A DNA stretch of 64,000 nt from Treponema sp. GTDB lineage: Bacteria; Spirochaetota; Spirochaetia; Treponematales; Breznakiellaceae. The notes beneath the pieces are model-generated. The model did no database searches. It was not told the origin of the DNA and worked only from the letters and a program-made list of their open reading frames with translations. Position 1 is the stretch's first letter; every line of letters starts with the position of its first letter. Shown piece after piece: positions 52,574 through 60,258 of this stretch. The DNA lies in the NCBI GenBank assembly GCA_009777995.1, contig WRKT01000002.1, positions 110,600 to 174,599 of the forward strand, read 5' to 3'. The translations under genes were made by a program, and so were the position numbers.

Positions 52574-54082
52574 CTAATTTCCCCAGCTAAACTCTTTATA
52601 AAGTGATCCCGTTGCTCGCAGCCTAATATTAAGGTTTGGGTCGTGGGCAATGGCATCCATCATAAAGAAGACAGGTGCGTATACTGCATCACGCTGTACT
52701 ATGCCGATGAGATCAGCATACACTGCCTGCCTTGCCTGTGGATCAATTGTTTGTAGACCGGTGTCAAAAAGCTCATCCACTCGGGGGTTGGAATATCTTG
52801 ATATATTCACATTATTAATGAAGGCTGAGTGATAAAGTCTCCTGAAGAAATCGTAGTCTTGACTGGTATTCATGCCAAGAACAGCAATTGCAAAGTCACC
52901 TGCAAATAATGTCGGGACATAGGAAGCTGCCTCGCGTATTTCAACCCTTGTTGTAATGCCAATATTCCTGAGTGCATCCTGTGCTACTACGGCAACTGCC
53001 TCAAAAAACATTCCGCCCATTGTCAGGATTGGAGGTATTTCAAGGCCGTTCGGATAACCTGCCTCGGCTAAGAGCTGCCTTGCCCTTTGCAGATTAAAAT
53101 CATGAGTTGTTACATTATTCGTTGCGCCAAAAACCAAGTCAGGATTTGCCATTGTAAGGGCCGGCATTGCAAGCCCGTCCATTGCAAGTATTACCATATC
53201 ATCACGATTAATTGCATGGTTTATTGCCTGTCTTACACGCACATCGTTAAAAGGTGCTACTTCATGGTTCATGACAATGTATGTAATATGATTCCTTGGC
53301 AATAGATCTGTAGTCCATTTATTTTGTGCGACAATGGTATCCCAGTTTGCACTTGGGACGCCTATCATATCGAGCTCCCCTGCTTCAAATGATATAAGTG
53401 CAGATGCTTCATTCCCCATTATTTCCCATCTTAAGGTTTTAATAGGAGGAGCACCACCCCAATAATTTTCATTTGCTGTAAGTACAAGGTTTACATTTCT
53501 GCGCTGGGATTCAAGCATATATGCACCCGTACCGCAGGCGTCTTCAGTAATATCACCAACCCTCTCAGCATGCTTAGAGTTTATGATGTAGATTGAAGAC
53601 ATATAGGTTGCAAAAAGTGCAGAAAGGGTGTTTGACCTTATTTCGACAGTATAATCATCAATCTTCCTAAAGCTTTCTATTTGCTGAACCCAGACGAACA
53701 TTTGAGGAGATCTTTGAGCCCTTGCAAGAGAATAAATTACATCATCGGCTGTAAAGACATCTCCGTTACAGAAGGTCACCCCCCTGCGAAGGTGGAAGGT
53801 ATAGGTGAGCCCGTCGGCGCTCACCGTATATCTTTCGGCAAGCTGGGGAGTCAGGCTCTGATCATCTTCAATCAGAAAAAGTCTTTCGAAAATCTGAGCA
53901 GCTACTATTCTATCAGCAGCCCTATCCATAAAATGCGGGTCAAGGGTGGCGAAGTTCTCTGTTATTGTAACCAGATTCAAATCTGTCCTTCCTGCCTGTG
54001 TAACGGTCGGCCCCGGCCTGTTACAAGCTGCCATAAGCAGTATCATTGCAATAAGAAAGAATGTAATTATTGCTTTTTTCAT
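52574..54082 (-). CDS. Peptide ABC transporter substrate-binding lipoprotein 1 (family 5)
   Basis: About 502 residues. ATG 54082 is chosen, with GGAGAAG upstream. The longer frame runs into the operator. The signal peptide KKAIITFFLIAMILLMAAC ends in a lipobox. The mature part is an SBP_bac_5 protein (QLAERYTVSADGLTYTFHLRRGVTFCNGDVFTADDVIYSL, then DVRVRQAINHAINRDDM). It should capture di- or oligopeptides at the outer face of the inner membrane. It is a close paralogue of the divergent binding protein at 54275-55786. The gene is preceded by a promoter-operator shared in type with four other units of this island. Confidence 0.93.
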   Translation of the reverse strand: MKKAIITFFLIAMILLMAACNRPGPTVTQAGRTDLNLVTITENFATLDPHFMDRAADRIVAAQIFERLFLIEDDQSLTPQLAERYTVSADGLTYTFHLRRGVTFCNGDVFTADDVIYSLARAQRSPQMFVWVQQIESFRKIDDYTVEIRSNTLSALFATYMSSIYIINSKHAERVGDITEDACGTGAYMLESQRRNVNLVLTANENYWGGAPPIKTLRWEIMGNEASALISFEAGELDMIGVPSANWDTIVAQNKWTTDLLPRNHITYIVMNHEVAPFNDVRVRQAINHAINRDDMVILAMDGLAMPALTMANPDLVFGATNNVTTHDFNLQRARQLLAEAGYPNGLEIPPILTMGGMFFEAVAVVAQDALRNIGITTRVEIREAASYVPTLFAGDFAIAVLGMNTSQDYDFFRRLYHSAFINNVNISRYSNPRVDELFDTGLQTIDPQARQAVYADLIGIVQRDAVYAPVFFMMDAIAHDPNLNIRLRATGSLYKEFSWGN

Positions 54083-54110
54083 TGGTATTCTTCTCCTTTT
54101 ACCGGATAAC

Positions 54111-54131
54111 GCATGATGCATGATGCATTAT
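54111..54131 (-). promoter_or_regulatory. Heptamer-repeat operator, site A (before binding protein 1)
   Basis: Three 7-base units GCATGAT, GCATGAT, GCATTAT follow each other (54111-54131), containing the palindrome ATGCAT-G-ATGCAT at 54116-54128. The site lies directly downstream of and overlapping the -10 of the binding-protein 1 promoter, a position typical of repression. It is presumed to bind the GntR/FCD regulator encoded at 59468-60103. Confidence 0.75.
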
Positions 54132-54156
54132 AAATCTGTCAGTGGTTTTTTGTCAA
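54127..54156 (-). promoter_or_regulatory. Promoter of binding-protein 1 gene
   Basis: On the minus strand TTGACA (54156-54151) and TATAAT (54132-54127) are 18 bases apart, both perfect consensus. The -10 overlaps operator site A. Confidence 0.75.
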
Positions 54157-54193
54157 GCTATTAGTTATGCCAAATGCATCCGGTTAGATCACC

Positions 54194-54223
54194 TTGACAC
54201 AGGCGGGCGAAGAGGTGTACAGT
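54194..54223 (+). promoter_or_regulatory. Promoter of binding-protein 2 gene
   Basis: TTGACA (54194-54199) and TACAGT (54218-54223) are 18 bases apart. Operator site B begins 14 bases after the -10. Confidence 0.65.
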
Positions 54224-54236
54224 AAACTATATTACC

Positions 54237-54257
54237 ATGCGTAATGCATAATGCATA
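54237..54257 (+). promoter_or_regulatory. Heptamer-repeat operator, site B (before binding protein 2)
   Basis: Three 7-base units ATGCGTA, ATGCATA, ATGCATA at 54237-54257, just downstream of the -10 and just before the GGAG ribosome site of binding-protein 2. It contains ATGCAT-A-ATGCAT. An ATG inside it opens a frame but is part of the operator, not the start codon. Confidence 0.75.
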
Positions 54258-54274
54258 AAAGGAGCCATTATCCA

Positions 54275-55786
54275 ATGAAGAAATTATTATTCGTTTTATT
54301 CCTTTCATCTCTTATTTTGCTTGTTCCCTCGTGTAATCGTCAGACGGGAACCACAGCGGGGGCTGCAAGGACAGATTTGAACATGGCAGTAACTGAAGCT
54401 TTTACAACCCTGGACCCTCATTATATCACAAGGATAGTCGACAGCTTAATTGTTAACCAGATTTACGAAAGCCTTTTTCTGGTTGAGGATGACCAGAGTT
54501 TGACACCACAATTGGCCGAAAGGTTTACTGTCAGTGCAGACGGGCTTGTCTATACCTTCCACCTGCGTAGGGGGGTCACCTTCTGTAACGGGGATCAATT
54601 TACTGCAGATGATGCTGTTTTTTCCCTTGAAAGGGCCATTGAATCTCCTGTACTGTTTGCACAGACTGAGTTAATTGAGAGTGTCAGGAAAATCGATGAT
54701 TATACAGTAGAAGTAAGGGCCAGATCAGTGTCGGCTCTGTTTGCAACTTATGTTGGCAGTCTCGCCATGGTAAACCATAGATTCGTGCAAAGCGTAGGAG
54801 ATCTTCTGGAAGTGGCCTGCGGAACAGGTGCCTATGTATTCGATTCCCAGCGCAGGAATATCAGCATTACCCTTGCTGCAAACGAGAATCACTGGAGGGG
54901 TGCTCCCCCGATTAAGACCCTCAACTGGACTGTATACGGGAATGCTGCGGCAGCTCTTATCTCCTTTGAATCAGGGGAACTTGATATTATTGGGGTTCCA
55001 AGCGCAAACTGGGATACGATTGTAGCTCAAAATCAATGGACTACTGAGCTATATCCCATGAATCACACCACCTATATCATGATGAATCACGAGATTCCCC
55101 CATTTAACGATGTGCGCGTAAGGCAGGCAATAAGCCATGCAATTAATCGCGATGACATGGTGATTCTTGCCTTCGACGGCCTTGCTTCCCCTGCCTTAAC
55201 AATGGGAAATCCTGAGCTTGTTTTTGGCTATGCCCAAAATTTTACATCATTTGATTATAACCCGCAGAGGGCAAGGCAGCTCTTAGCAGAAGCAGGTTAC
55301 CCGAGCGGCCTAGAGCTCCCGCCCATTCTAACCCTTGGAGGCTCCTATTTTGAAAATGTTGCAGTTGTACTCCAAGATGCACTTAGGAATGTCGGAATAA
55401 CCACAAGAGTTGAATTGCGCGAGTCTGCAACCTATGTTGGAAGTGTATTGATGGGAGACTATGCAATTGGTGTTATGGGTGTTCAATTATTCCCCGATGC
55501 GGATGCACATAGGGTTATCTATCATTCAAATGCTATTAATTCAAGTTTAAATGCTGCAAGGTACAGAAATCCGGTTGTTGACGAACTTTTCGAAGTGGGT
55601 TTAGCGACTATAGATGTCCCTGCAAGGCTGCGCGTCTATGCGGAGCTCATCGAGATTTTACAGCGTGATGCGGTCTATGCCCCTGTGTTCTTCCGTTTGG
55701 TCCCTATGGCTCATGACAGAAACTTAAATTATGTGCATCGCAGCACTGCCTCTGTACTCTATAGAGAAAACAGCTGGAGAAATTAG
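54275..55786 (+). CDS. Peptide ABC transporter substrate-binding lipoprotein 2 (family 5)
   Basis: About 503 residues. The start is ATG 54275 (ribosome site GGAG at 54261-54264). The signal peptide KKLLFVLFLSSLILLVPSC gives a lipoprotein. The body is again an SBP_bac_5 protein (QLAERFTVSADGLVYTFHLRRGVTFCNGDQFTADDAVFSL, DVRVRQAISHAINRDDM), aligning with binding protein 1 over its whole length without gaps of note. Divergence is highest in the central ligand-binding parts, so the two probably accept different peptides. The gene ends at a strong intrinsic terminator. No permease genes are adjacent. Confidence 0.93.
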   Translation: MKKLLFVLFLSSLILLVPSCNRQTGTTAGAARTDLNMAVTEAFTTLDPHYITRIVDSLIVNQIYESLFLVEDDQSLTPQLAERFTVSADGLVYTFHLRRGVTFCNGDQFTADDAVFSLERAIESPVLFAQTELIESVRKIDDYTVEVRARSVSALFATYVGSLAMVNHRFVQSVGDLLEVACGTGAYVFDSQRRNISITLAANENHWRGAPPIKTLNWTVYGNAAAALISFESGELDIIGVPSANWDTIVAQNQWTTELYPMNHTTYIMMNHEIPPFNDVRVRQAISHAINRDDMVILAFDGLASPALTMGNPELVFGYAQNFTSFDYNPQRARQLLAEAGYPSGLELPPILTLGGSYFENVAVVLQDALRNVGITTRVELRESATYVGSVLMGDYAIGVMGVQLFPDADAHRVIYHSNAINSSLNAARYRNPVVDELFEVGLATIDVPARLRVYAELIEILQRDAVYAPVFFRLVPMAHDRNLNYVHRSTASVLYRENSWRN

Positions 55787-55815
55787 TTTAAAGTAAATTA
55801 ATTTAGGTCTTGCCC

Positions 55816-55853
55816 GGCGGTGTTGCGACTGTTTCGCAACACCGCCTTTTTTT
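55816..55853 (+). terminator. Intrinsic terminator after binding-protein 2
   Basis: A perfect 13-base GC-rich stem (55816-55828 with 55834-55846) and a five-base loop are followed by seven T residues (55847-55853). This is the clearest rho-independent terminator of the window. Its T run reaches the stop codon of the convergent deacylase gene. Confidence 0.93.
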
Positions 55854-57465
55854 AGAGCAGGGGTTTAAGCACCTTCCCGGGCCTTGCACCTGTATGTTCT
55901 TTTCCCTTAGATGCAAGTACTCCGTTCACCCACACCTTATGAATCCCTGTGGGGTACATACGAGGGTTTGTATAGTCTCCGTTTGAGTTGACGGTCTTTG
56001 CATCGAATAATACTAAGTCTGCTTTCATGCCTTCTTTAAGTAAACCCCTGTCTTTAATTCCGACCCTTTTTGCCGGCGTTGATGTCATTTTTCGCACGGC
56101 CTCTTCCATGGAAATTACCTTGCGCTCGCGGGCATATTCACCAAGCACCTTTACGAAGGTGCCAAAGCCGCGCGGGTGGGTCTGGCCTTCGGAAGGGTCA
56201 CCCGGTGCTCTTTGACCGATGGAATCGGAAGCGACCATTTGCAGAGGATGCTTCATTATGTTTTCGATGTCCTCATCTCCCATTGAAAAAATTACGATGT
56301 CTGCACGATCTCCGTCTTTTTTCAAGATCAACTCAAAGCAGGCGTCAAAGCCGTCCATGCCCCAGATTTTTCCAATCTCTGCGACAGACTTGCCTTCAAG
56401 AGACTTGTCCGGCGGGAAGCCCGTTACCATAATATTTTCCCATCCTACTCCCTTCCAGAGACTGTACCAGCCGTCTATTCCGTCCGGGTTGCTTATATCT
56501 GCGCGAATTTTTGCCCTCTCGGCGGGGTCCTTTAATCGCTCTATGAGCTTTTCCTTTCCGCCTATGGATGCCCAAGGCGGCAGTACCGCGTTAAGACCTG
56601 TGGCGCCTGCCTTATACGGATACTGATCAAAAGTAACATCAACTCCTGATGCAACTGCATCTTCGATTAATTTTAGCATTTCCTTAGACCTTCCCCACAT
56701 ATGGCTCCCCATAATTTTTAAGTGGGAAACGTGCAATGGCACTCCTGCTGCTCTTGCAACATCTATTGCCTCGTTTAAGGCATCGAAGACAGTATCATTC
56801 TCTCCCCTTATATGGGATGAATAAATGCCTTTATATGGAGCTGTTTCTTTTATCAACTCAATTATTTCTTCTCTTTCTGCATAGACACCGGGCACATAAA
56901 TGAGGCCCGTCGATACGCCGATGGCACCGTCATCCATTGCCTTCTTTACCTGTTGCTTCATTGCAGCAAGTTCTTCGGCCGATGCCTTATCACCCTTAAA
57001 ACCCATTACATACTGTCTTATACTACCCTGCCCAACCCAGAAGACCATGTTCTGGCTTATGCCCCGTTTTTCAAGTTCTGTAAAAAACTCGCCAACGGTG
57101 GAAAACTCATAGGGCTTTGCATCGGGGTAGTAACTCTTAACGAGCCTGTTTGTTTCTTCCGACATTTCCTTATTAAGGGGAGCAACCGAAGTGCCGCAAT
57201 TCCCGACACCAACGGTCGTTACCCCCTGAAGGATATGGGAATGTGCTTCACCGTCAATAAGGAGGTTCATGTCCGAATGTGTATGCAGATCAATAAAGCC
57301 GGGTGCCAGGGTTAATCCTGAAGCATCGACAGACTCCTTTGCTTCTGCAGAAGAGAGATCGCCTATTTTTACGATGCTGTCTCCCTTAACGGCAAGGTCC
57401 GCCTTAAAGGCAGGGGAACCGCTTCCGTCCATTAGATTTGCGTTTTTTATTATTAAGTCGTACAT
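55852..57465 (-). CDS. N-acyl-D-amino-acid deacylase (D-aminoacylase family)
   Basis: A 537-residue amidohydrolase of the D-aminoacylase type. It begins LIIKNANLMDGSGSP and has the metal-binding HxH in GFIDLHTHSDMN, the metal-ligand Cys in GVGNCGTSVAP, and later histidines in SSHIRGE and HVSHLKIMG, ending ADLVLFDAKTVNSNGDY. The family removes acyl groups from N-acyl-D-amino acids, or cleaves D-dipeptides and D-glutamyl or isoaspartyl compounds. It has no signal peptide. It follows the Opp-type ATPase gene by ten bases in one minus-strand unit controlled by operator site C. Confidence 0.9.
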   Translation of the reverse strand: MYDLIIKNANLMDGSGSPAFKADLAVKGDSIVKIGDLSSAEAKESVDASGLTLAPGFIDLHTHSDMNLLIDGEAHSHILQGVTTVGVGNCGTSVAPLNKEMSEETNRLVKSYYPDAKPYEFSTVGEFFTELEKRGISQNMVFWVGQGSIRQYVMGFKGDKASAEELAAMKQQVKKAMDDGAIGVSTGLIYVPGVYAEREEIIELIKETAPYKGIYSSHIRGENDTVFDALNEAIDVARAAGVPLHVSHLKIMGSHMWGRSKEMLKLIEDAVASGVDVTFDQYPYKAGATGLNAVLPPWASIGGKEKLIERLKDPAERAKIRADISNPDGIDGWYSLWKGVGWENIMVTGFPPDKSLEGKSVAEIGKIWGMDGFDACFELILKKDGDRADIVIFSMGDEDIENIMKHPLQMVASDSIGQRAPGDPSEGQTHPRGFGTFVKVLGEYARERKVISMEEAVRKMTSTPAKRVGIKDRGLLKEGMKADLVLFDAKTVNSNGDYTNPRMYPTGIHKVWVNGVLASKGKEHTGARPGKVLKPLL

Positions 57466-57475
57466 TTCTATCTCC

Positions 57476-58432
57476 TTATTTTTTTAAGAGTATACATTCG
57501 GTGAAATGACCCGGTGATATTTCAAGAAGTTCAGGGTCCTTCTCCGTACATTCCTTTATCGCTCTCGGACAGCGAGGTGCGAAACGGCAGCCGGGTTTAG
57601 GGTTTATCGGGCTTGTAACTTCGCCCCTTACAACATTTATTTTACGGTTTTTCATTGAAGTATCGGGGATTGGGATTGCATCTAGCAGGGCCTGTGTATA
57701 CGGATGTACGGGGTTATCAAACAGTTGTTTTACCTGAGCCTGCTCAACAGATTTCCCCAGATACATTACCATAATTTCGTCCGATATATGCTTTACAACA
57801 GCTAGATCATGGGTGATAAAAAGATAGGTAAGGCCAAACTCATCCTGTAGATCCATTAAAAGATTCAAAATCTGGGCCTGTATTGAAACATCGAGTGCCG
57901 AGACCGGCTCATCGCAGACAATGAACTTCGGGTCAAGGGAGAGGGCCCGCGCTACGCCAATCCTCTGGCGTCTGCCTCCGTCAAGCTCGTGGGGATATGA
58001 ACCTGCAAGCCTCCTTGCAAGACCCACCGTGTCCATCAGTTTGGCAGTTCGGCTATAGACTTCGGCACTTGTCTTATAGACCTTGTTTACCAGCATTGGC
58101 TCTGCGATAATTTCCTGCACTGACATGCGGGGGTTTATGCTGGAATAGGGATCCTGGAAGATTATCTGCATCTGCCTCTGCACCTTCCTGAATTCCTTAG
58201 CCGAGTGTTTTGTTATGCTGTTTCCCTCGAAAAAAATATCGCCGTCTGTGGGCTTAATGAGCTGCAGTATTACCCGTCCAAGAGTGCTCTTGCCGCAGCC
58301 GGATTCTCCGACCACGCCAAGGGTCTTTCCCTTCTCGATGTTTATATTGACTCCGTCTACGGCATGAAGCATTCCCGCAGACACTTTAAAATATTTCTTT
58401 AGGTTTTTCGTTTCAACAATTGCCTGCGGCAT
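57476..58432 (-). CDS. Oligopeptide/dipeptide ABC transporter ATPase (OppF/DppF type)
   Basis: A 318-residue ATPase. Walker A is GESGCGKST (about 40-48), Walker B is FIVCDEPVSALD, and the switch His is in ITHDLAVV. The signature motif reads LDGGRRQR where most Opp ATPases have LSGGQRQR. The C-terminal oligo_HPY domain with its cysteine cluster (GCRFAPRCP...C...C) is present, identifying the OppF/DppF subgroup. It should energise uptake of the peptides captured by the two binding lipoproteins. No OppB, OppC or OppD gene lies in this window. Confidence 0.92.
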   Translation of the reverse strand: MPQAIVETKNLKKYFKVSAGMLHAVDGVNINIEKGKTLGVVGESGCGKSTLGRVILQLIKPTDGDIFFEGNSITKHSAKEFRKVQRQMQIIFQDPYSSINPRMSVQEIIAEPMLVNKVYKTSAEVYSRTAKLMDTVGLARRLAGSYPHELDGGRRQRIGVARALSLDPKFIVCDEPVSALDVSIQAQILNLLMDLQDEFGLTYLFITHDLAVVKHISDEIMVMYLGKSVEQAQVKQLFDNPVHPYTQALLDAIPIPDTSMKNRKINVVRGEVTSPINPKPGCRFAPRCPRAIKECTEKDPELLEISPGHFTECILLKK

Positions 58433-58451
58433 AAGTACACCCCTTTCTTAC

Positions 58452-58472
58452 GCGCGATGCATTACGCATTGC
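58452..58472 (-). promoter_or_regulatory. Heptamer-repeat operator, site C (before the ATPase-deacylase unit)
   Basis: On the minus strand the site reads GCAATGCGTAATGCATCGCG, that is ATGCGTA followed by ATGCATC in the same 7-base phase as the other sites. It lies eight bases downstream of the -10 and about 20 bases before the start codon. Confidence 0.68.
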
Positions 58473-58479
58473 TCTCCGG

Positions 58480-58508
58480 ATCGTAAATCCGTTTATGTTA
58501 TTTGTCAA
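58480..58508 (-). promoter_or_regulatory. Promoter of the ATPase-deacylase unit
   Basis: On the minus strand TTGACA (58508-58503) and TACGAT (58485-58480) are exactly 17 bases apart. The first two bases of the -35 are the last bases of a hairpin stem between this unit and the upstream beta-lactamase-type gene. Confidence 0.72.
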
Positions 58509-58534
58509 GGCCATCGTGTTAGCACGATGGCCTT
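58507..58534 (-). terminator. Perfect hairpin between the beta-lactamase-type gene and the ATPase promoter
   Basis: Twelve-base perfect arms (58507-58518 and 58523-58534) surround a four-base loop, five bases after the stop of the upstream gene. No T run follows, so termination efficiency is doubtful. The end of the hairpin is the start of the -35 box for the next unit. Confidence 0.5.
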
Positions 58535-58539
58535 GGCTC

Positions 58540-59451
58540 TTAAGCACCGTGGAGGGCGTTGTAAACATCCCTTGAAATCTCTGCCAGGATGGCATCATTT
58601 TTCACAAAGGTTTTATCACCCTTGTCGCCTGTGAAGCTATTATAGTACATCATTAGGCCGTAGGTATGCTGAGGAGTGATCACTATCCCGCAGTCGTTTG
58701 TTACAAACTGAAGGGTACCTGTCTTATGAATGGCCCTGACTGCCTTCGGCCCTGTCATAGGCAGTAATGCAGGTATACGTGTATTGGTCTGACACTTCTC
58801 CATTATGTCCATCATCTGCCTGCAGGCATCCGGGCTCACAACTTCCCCGTTATATATCATTGTAAACATGGTCATCATGTCTTTTGGTGAAGAAATATCA
58901 TTTGGGAGGGTCATGTCGGTAAACAAAGCATAGTTTGCTTCGAACTTTTCTTCCTTAAAAAGCTTGTTCACTTCATCAATACTAAGATCCAATGGAATAT
59001 TTGCAAAAGAATGGATGATCTCCCTGCAGTTAAAATCAACACGGGTGTTTTTTAATCCCATGCTCTCTATCGCAGCCTTGATATTGTCTTTCCCGAGAAT
59101 CCTGACCAGGGCATCCGTGCATGTATTATCACTTATTATCATCATTAACATAGCATGATCCTTAAGGCTCATGGACATTCCGGGGGTAAGAAATGACAGT
59201 ATCCCGCTTCCGGGAGCAATATCCTCAGGTTTTAGGGTATAAGTATCGGTTATAGAAAGCTTGCCTTCCTTTGCCTGTCTAAACAGCTCAATCAATACCG
59301 GAACCTTAAAGGTGCTTGCGGCGGGGAAGGGCTCATCACCATTAATATAGTATTCATCGCCGGTTTTAAAGTTTTTATAACCCAGCCCGATTTTACCTTT
59401 GACCATACCTGCATGCTGATCCATTACCTTTATGACTTGTTCTTTGCTCAT
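58540..59451 (-). CDS. Cytoplasmic class A beta-lactamase-fold serine hydrolase
   Basis: About 303 residues. ATG 59451 is chosen because GGAG lies seven bases before it. An ATG 12 bases upstream is possible. The class A catalytic elements are present: STFK (Ser46, Lys49), SDN (107-109) and KTG (243-245). The omega loop ExxLN with the deacylating Glu is not recognisable. Its place is taken by a longer stretch with NCREIIHSF. There is no signal peptide, so it should stay in the cytoplasm and is unlikely to protect against penicillins. A peptidase or amidase acting on D-amino-acid peptides is a better guess. It is four bases or so after gntR, in one unit. Confidence 0.82.
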   Translation of the reverse strand: MSKEQVIKVMDQHAGMVKGKIGLGYKNFKTGDEYYINGDEPFPAASTFKVPVLIELFRQAKEGKLSITDTYTLKPEDIAPGSGILSFLTPGMSMSLKDHAMLMMIISDNTCTDALVRILGKDNIKAAIESMGLKNTRVDFNCREIIHSFANIPLDLSIDEVNKLFKEEKFEANYALFTDMTLPNDISSPKDMMTMFTMIYNGEVVSPDACRQMMDIMEKCQTNTRIPALLPMTGPKAVRAIHKTGTLQFVTNDCGIVITPQHTYGLMMYYNSFTGDKGDKTFVKNDAILAEISRDVYNALHGA

Positions 59452-59467
59452 TTTTTTCTCCATAAAC

Positions 59468-60103
59468 CTAAGTCATGTGTTTTTTCATTATTTCTTCGCT
59501 TCGAAGGAAGTGCTGTTTAACGATTTCACTTGCTTTATTATAGTGCCCATCGCAAAAATTCTCGTAAATGGACTTATGCTCCTTTATTGAAAGGGCCTGC
59601 TCTTCCTTAAAATTAAACTTTACAAGGAACATTTCCCATAAAATACGGTATTGCTCATAGCATTTAAATAGCTGGGAATTCCCGCAATGGTCAAAAAACG
59701 TTTTATGAAACTGATAATCGTATGTATAGTACTTATCAGAGCCAAGTATCATTTCTTGTTTCTCAATAATTTTCGGAATTGTATTGCAAACTGCGGTCTT
59801 GTCTGCTCTTTTTGATGCAAGTTCTATAGAAGCACAGCAAAACAGGGTAACCATCTCGTTTACTTCAAGCATGAACTCAAGATTCAGATTTTTTATCTTG
59901 GCTCCGGAGTTGGTTATATTGTCTACAAGCCCGTCTATATAGAGCCTATTTATCGCATCCCTTACAGGAGTGGAGCTAACCCCGTATTTTTTCTGCAGTT
60001 CTCTATTTATCAGCTTCTCTCCAAGGCTGATTTTGCCTGTAAGGATGCTTTTTTTCAGATTATCATATATCTGATCACTTAGATTTACTTTTTGAATTTC
60101 CAC
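59468..60103 (-). CDS. GntR-family regulator, FCD subfamily
   Basis: A 211-residue protein starting GTG 60103. An N-terminal winged helix (about 8-70: QIYDNLKKSILTGKISLGEKL, then KKYGVSSTPVRDAINRLYIDGLV) is followed by an all-helical FCD effector domain (about 80-205) with metal-ligand type residues in DYQFHKTFFDHCGN and KEHKSIYENF, and a final His (VKQHF). FCD regulators respond to organic acids, sugar acids or amino acids. It is transcribed with the class A-like hydrolase, and sits centrally among five copies of the heptamer operator, so it is the obvious candidate regulator of this island. Confidence 0.92.
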   Translation of the reverse strand: MEIQKVNLSDQIYDNLKKSILTGKISLGEKLINRELQKKYGVSSTPVRDAINRLYIDGLVDNITNSGAKIKNLNLEFMLEVNEMVTLFCCASIELASKRADKTAVCNTIPKIIEKQEMILGSDKYYTYDYQFHKTFFDHCGNSQLFKCYEQYRILWEMFLVKFNFKEEQALSIKEHKSIYENFCDGHYNKASEIVKQHFLRSEEIMKKHMT

Positions 60104-60128
60104 TTGTGTGTGTCCTACCCATGCCGGT

Positions 60129-60157
60129 AATATAACATAAAAAATAAACTATGTCAA
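60129..60157 (-). promoter_or_regulatory. Promoter of gntR-hydrolase unit
   Basis: On the minus strand TTGACA (60157-60152) and TATATT (60134-60129) are 17 bases apart. No heptamer operator lies between this promoter and the GTG start. The nearest one is site D, about 50 bases upstream. Confidence 0.7.
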
Positions 60158-60174
60158 AAAAAAGAAAATAGCCC

Positions 60175-60203
60175 TTGCAAATATGGGTTTTACAAGGTAC
60201 AAT
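60175..60203 (+). promoter_or_regulatory. Promoter of the amino-acid dehydrogenase gene
   Basis: TTGCAA (60175-60180) and TACAAT (60198-60203) are 17 bases apart. The TTG at 60175 is part of this -35 and not a start codon. Confidence 0.7.
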
Positions 60204-60209
60204 ATCGTT

Positions 60210-60225
60210 GCATGATGCATCATGC
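60210..60225 (+). promoter_or_regulatory. Heptamer-type operator, site D (before the dehydrogenase gene)
   Basis: GCATGATGCATCATGC is a perfect 16-base palindrome six bases downstream of the -10. It shares the GCATGAT/ATGCATC units with the other four sites and is the most symmetric copy. Confidence 0.78.
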
Positions 60226-60258
60226 GACATATTATATACAATTCGGAGGCTAATATCA

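Noticed and set aside
54111..54257. Heptamer repeats as a CRISPR or satellite
   Set aside because: Units are only seven bases without spacers, occur next to promoters at five loci, and contain palindromes, so operators are the better explanation.
58540..59451. Antibiotic-resistance beta-lactamase
   Set aside because: No signal peptide, no ExxLN loop, and a metabolic gene context speak against a secreted penicillinase.
60175..60258. N-terminal extension of the dehydrogenase from TTG 60175
   Set aside because: The added residues translate the promoter and operator. Dehydrogenase homology starts at ATG 60259 after GGAGG.
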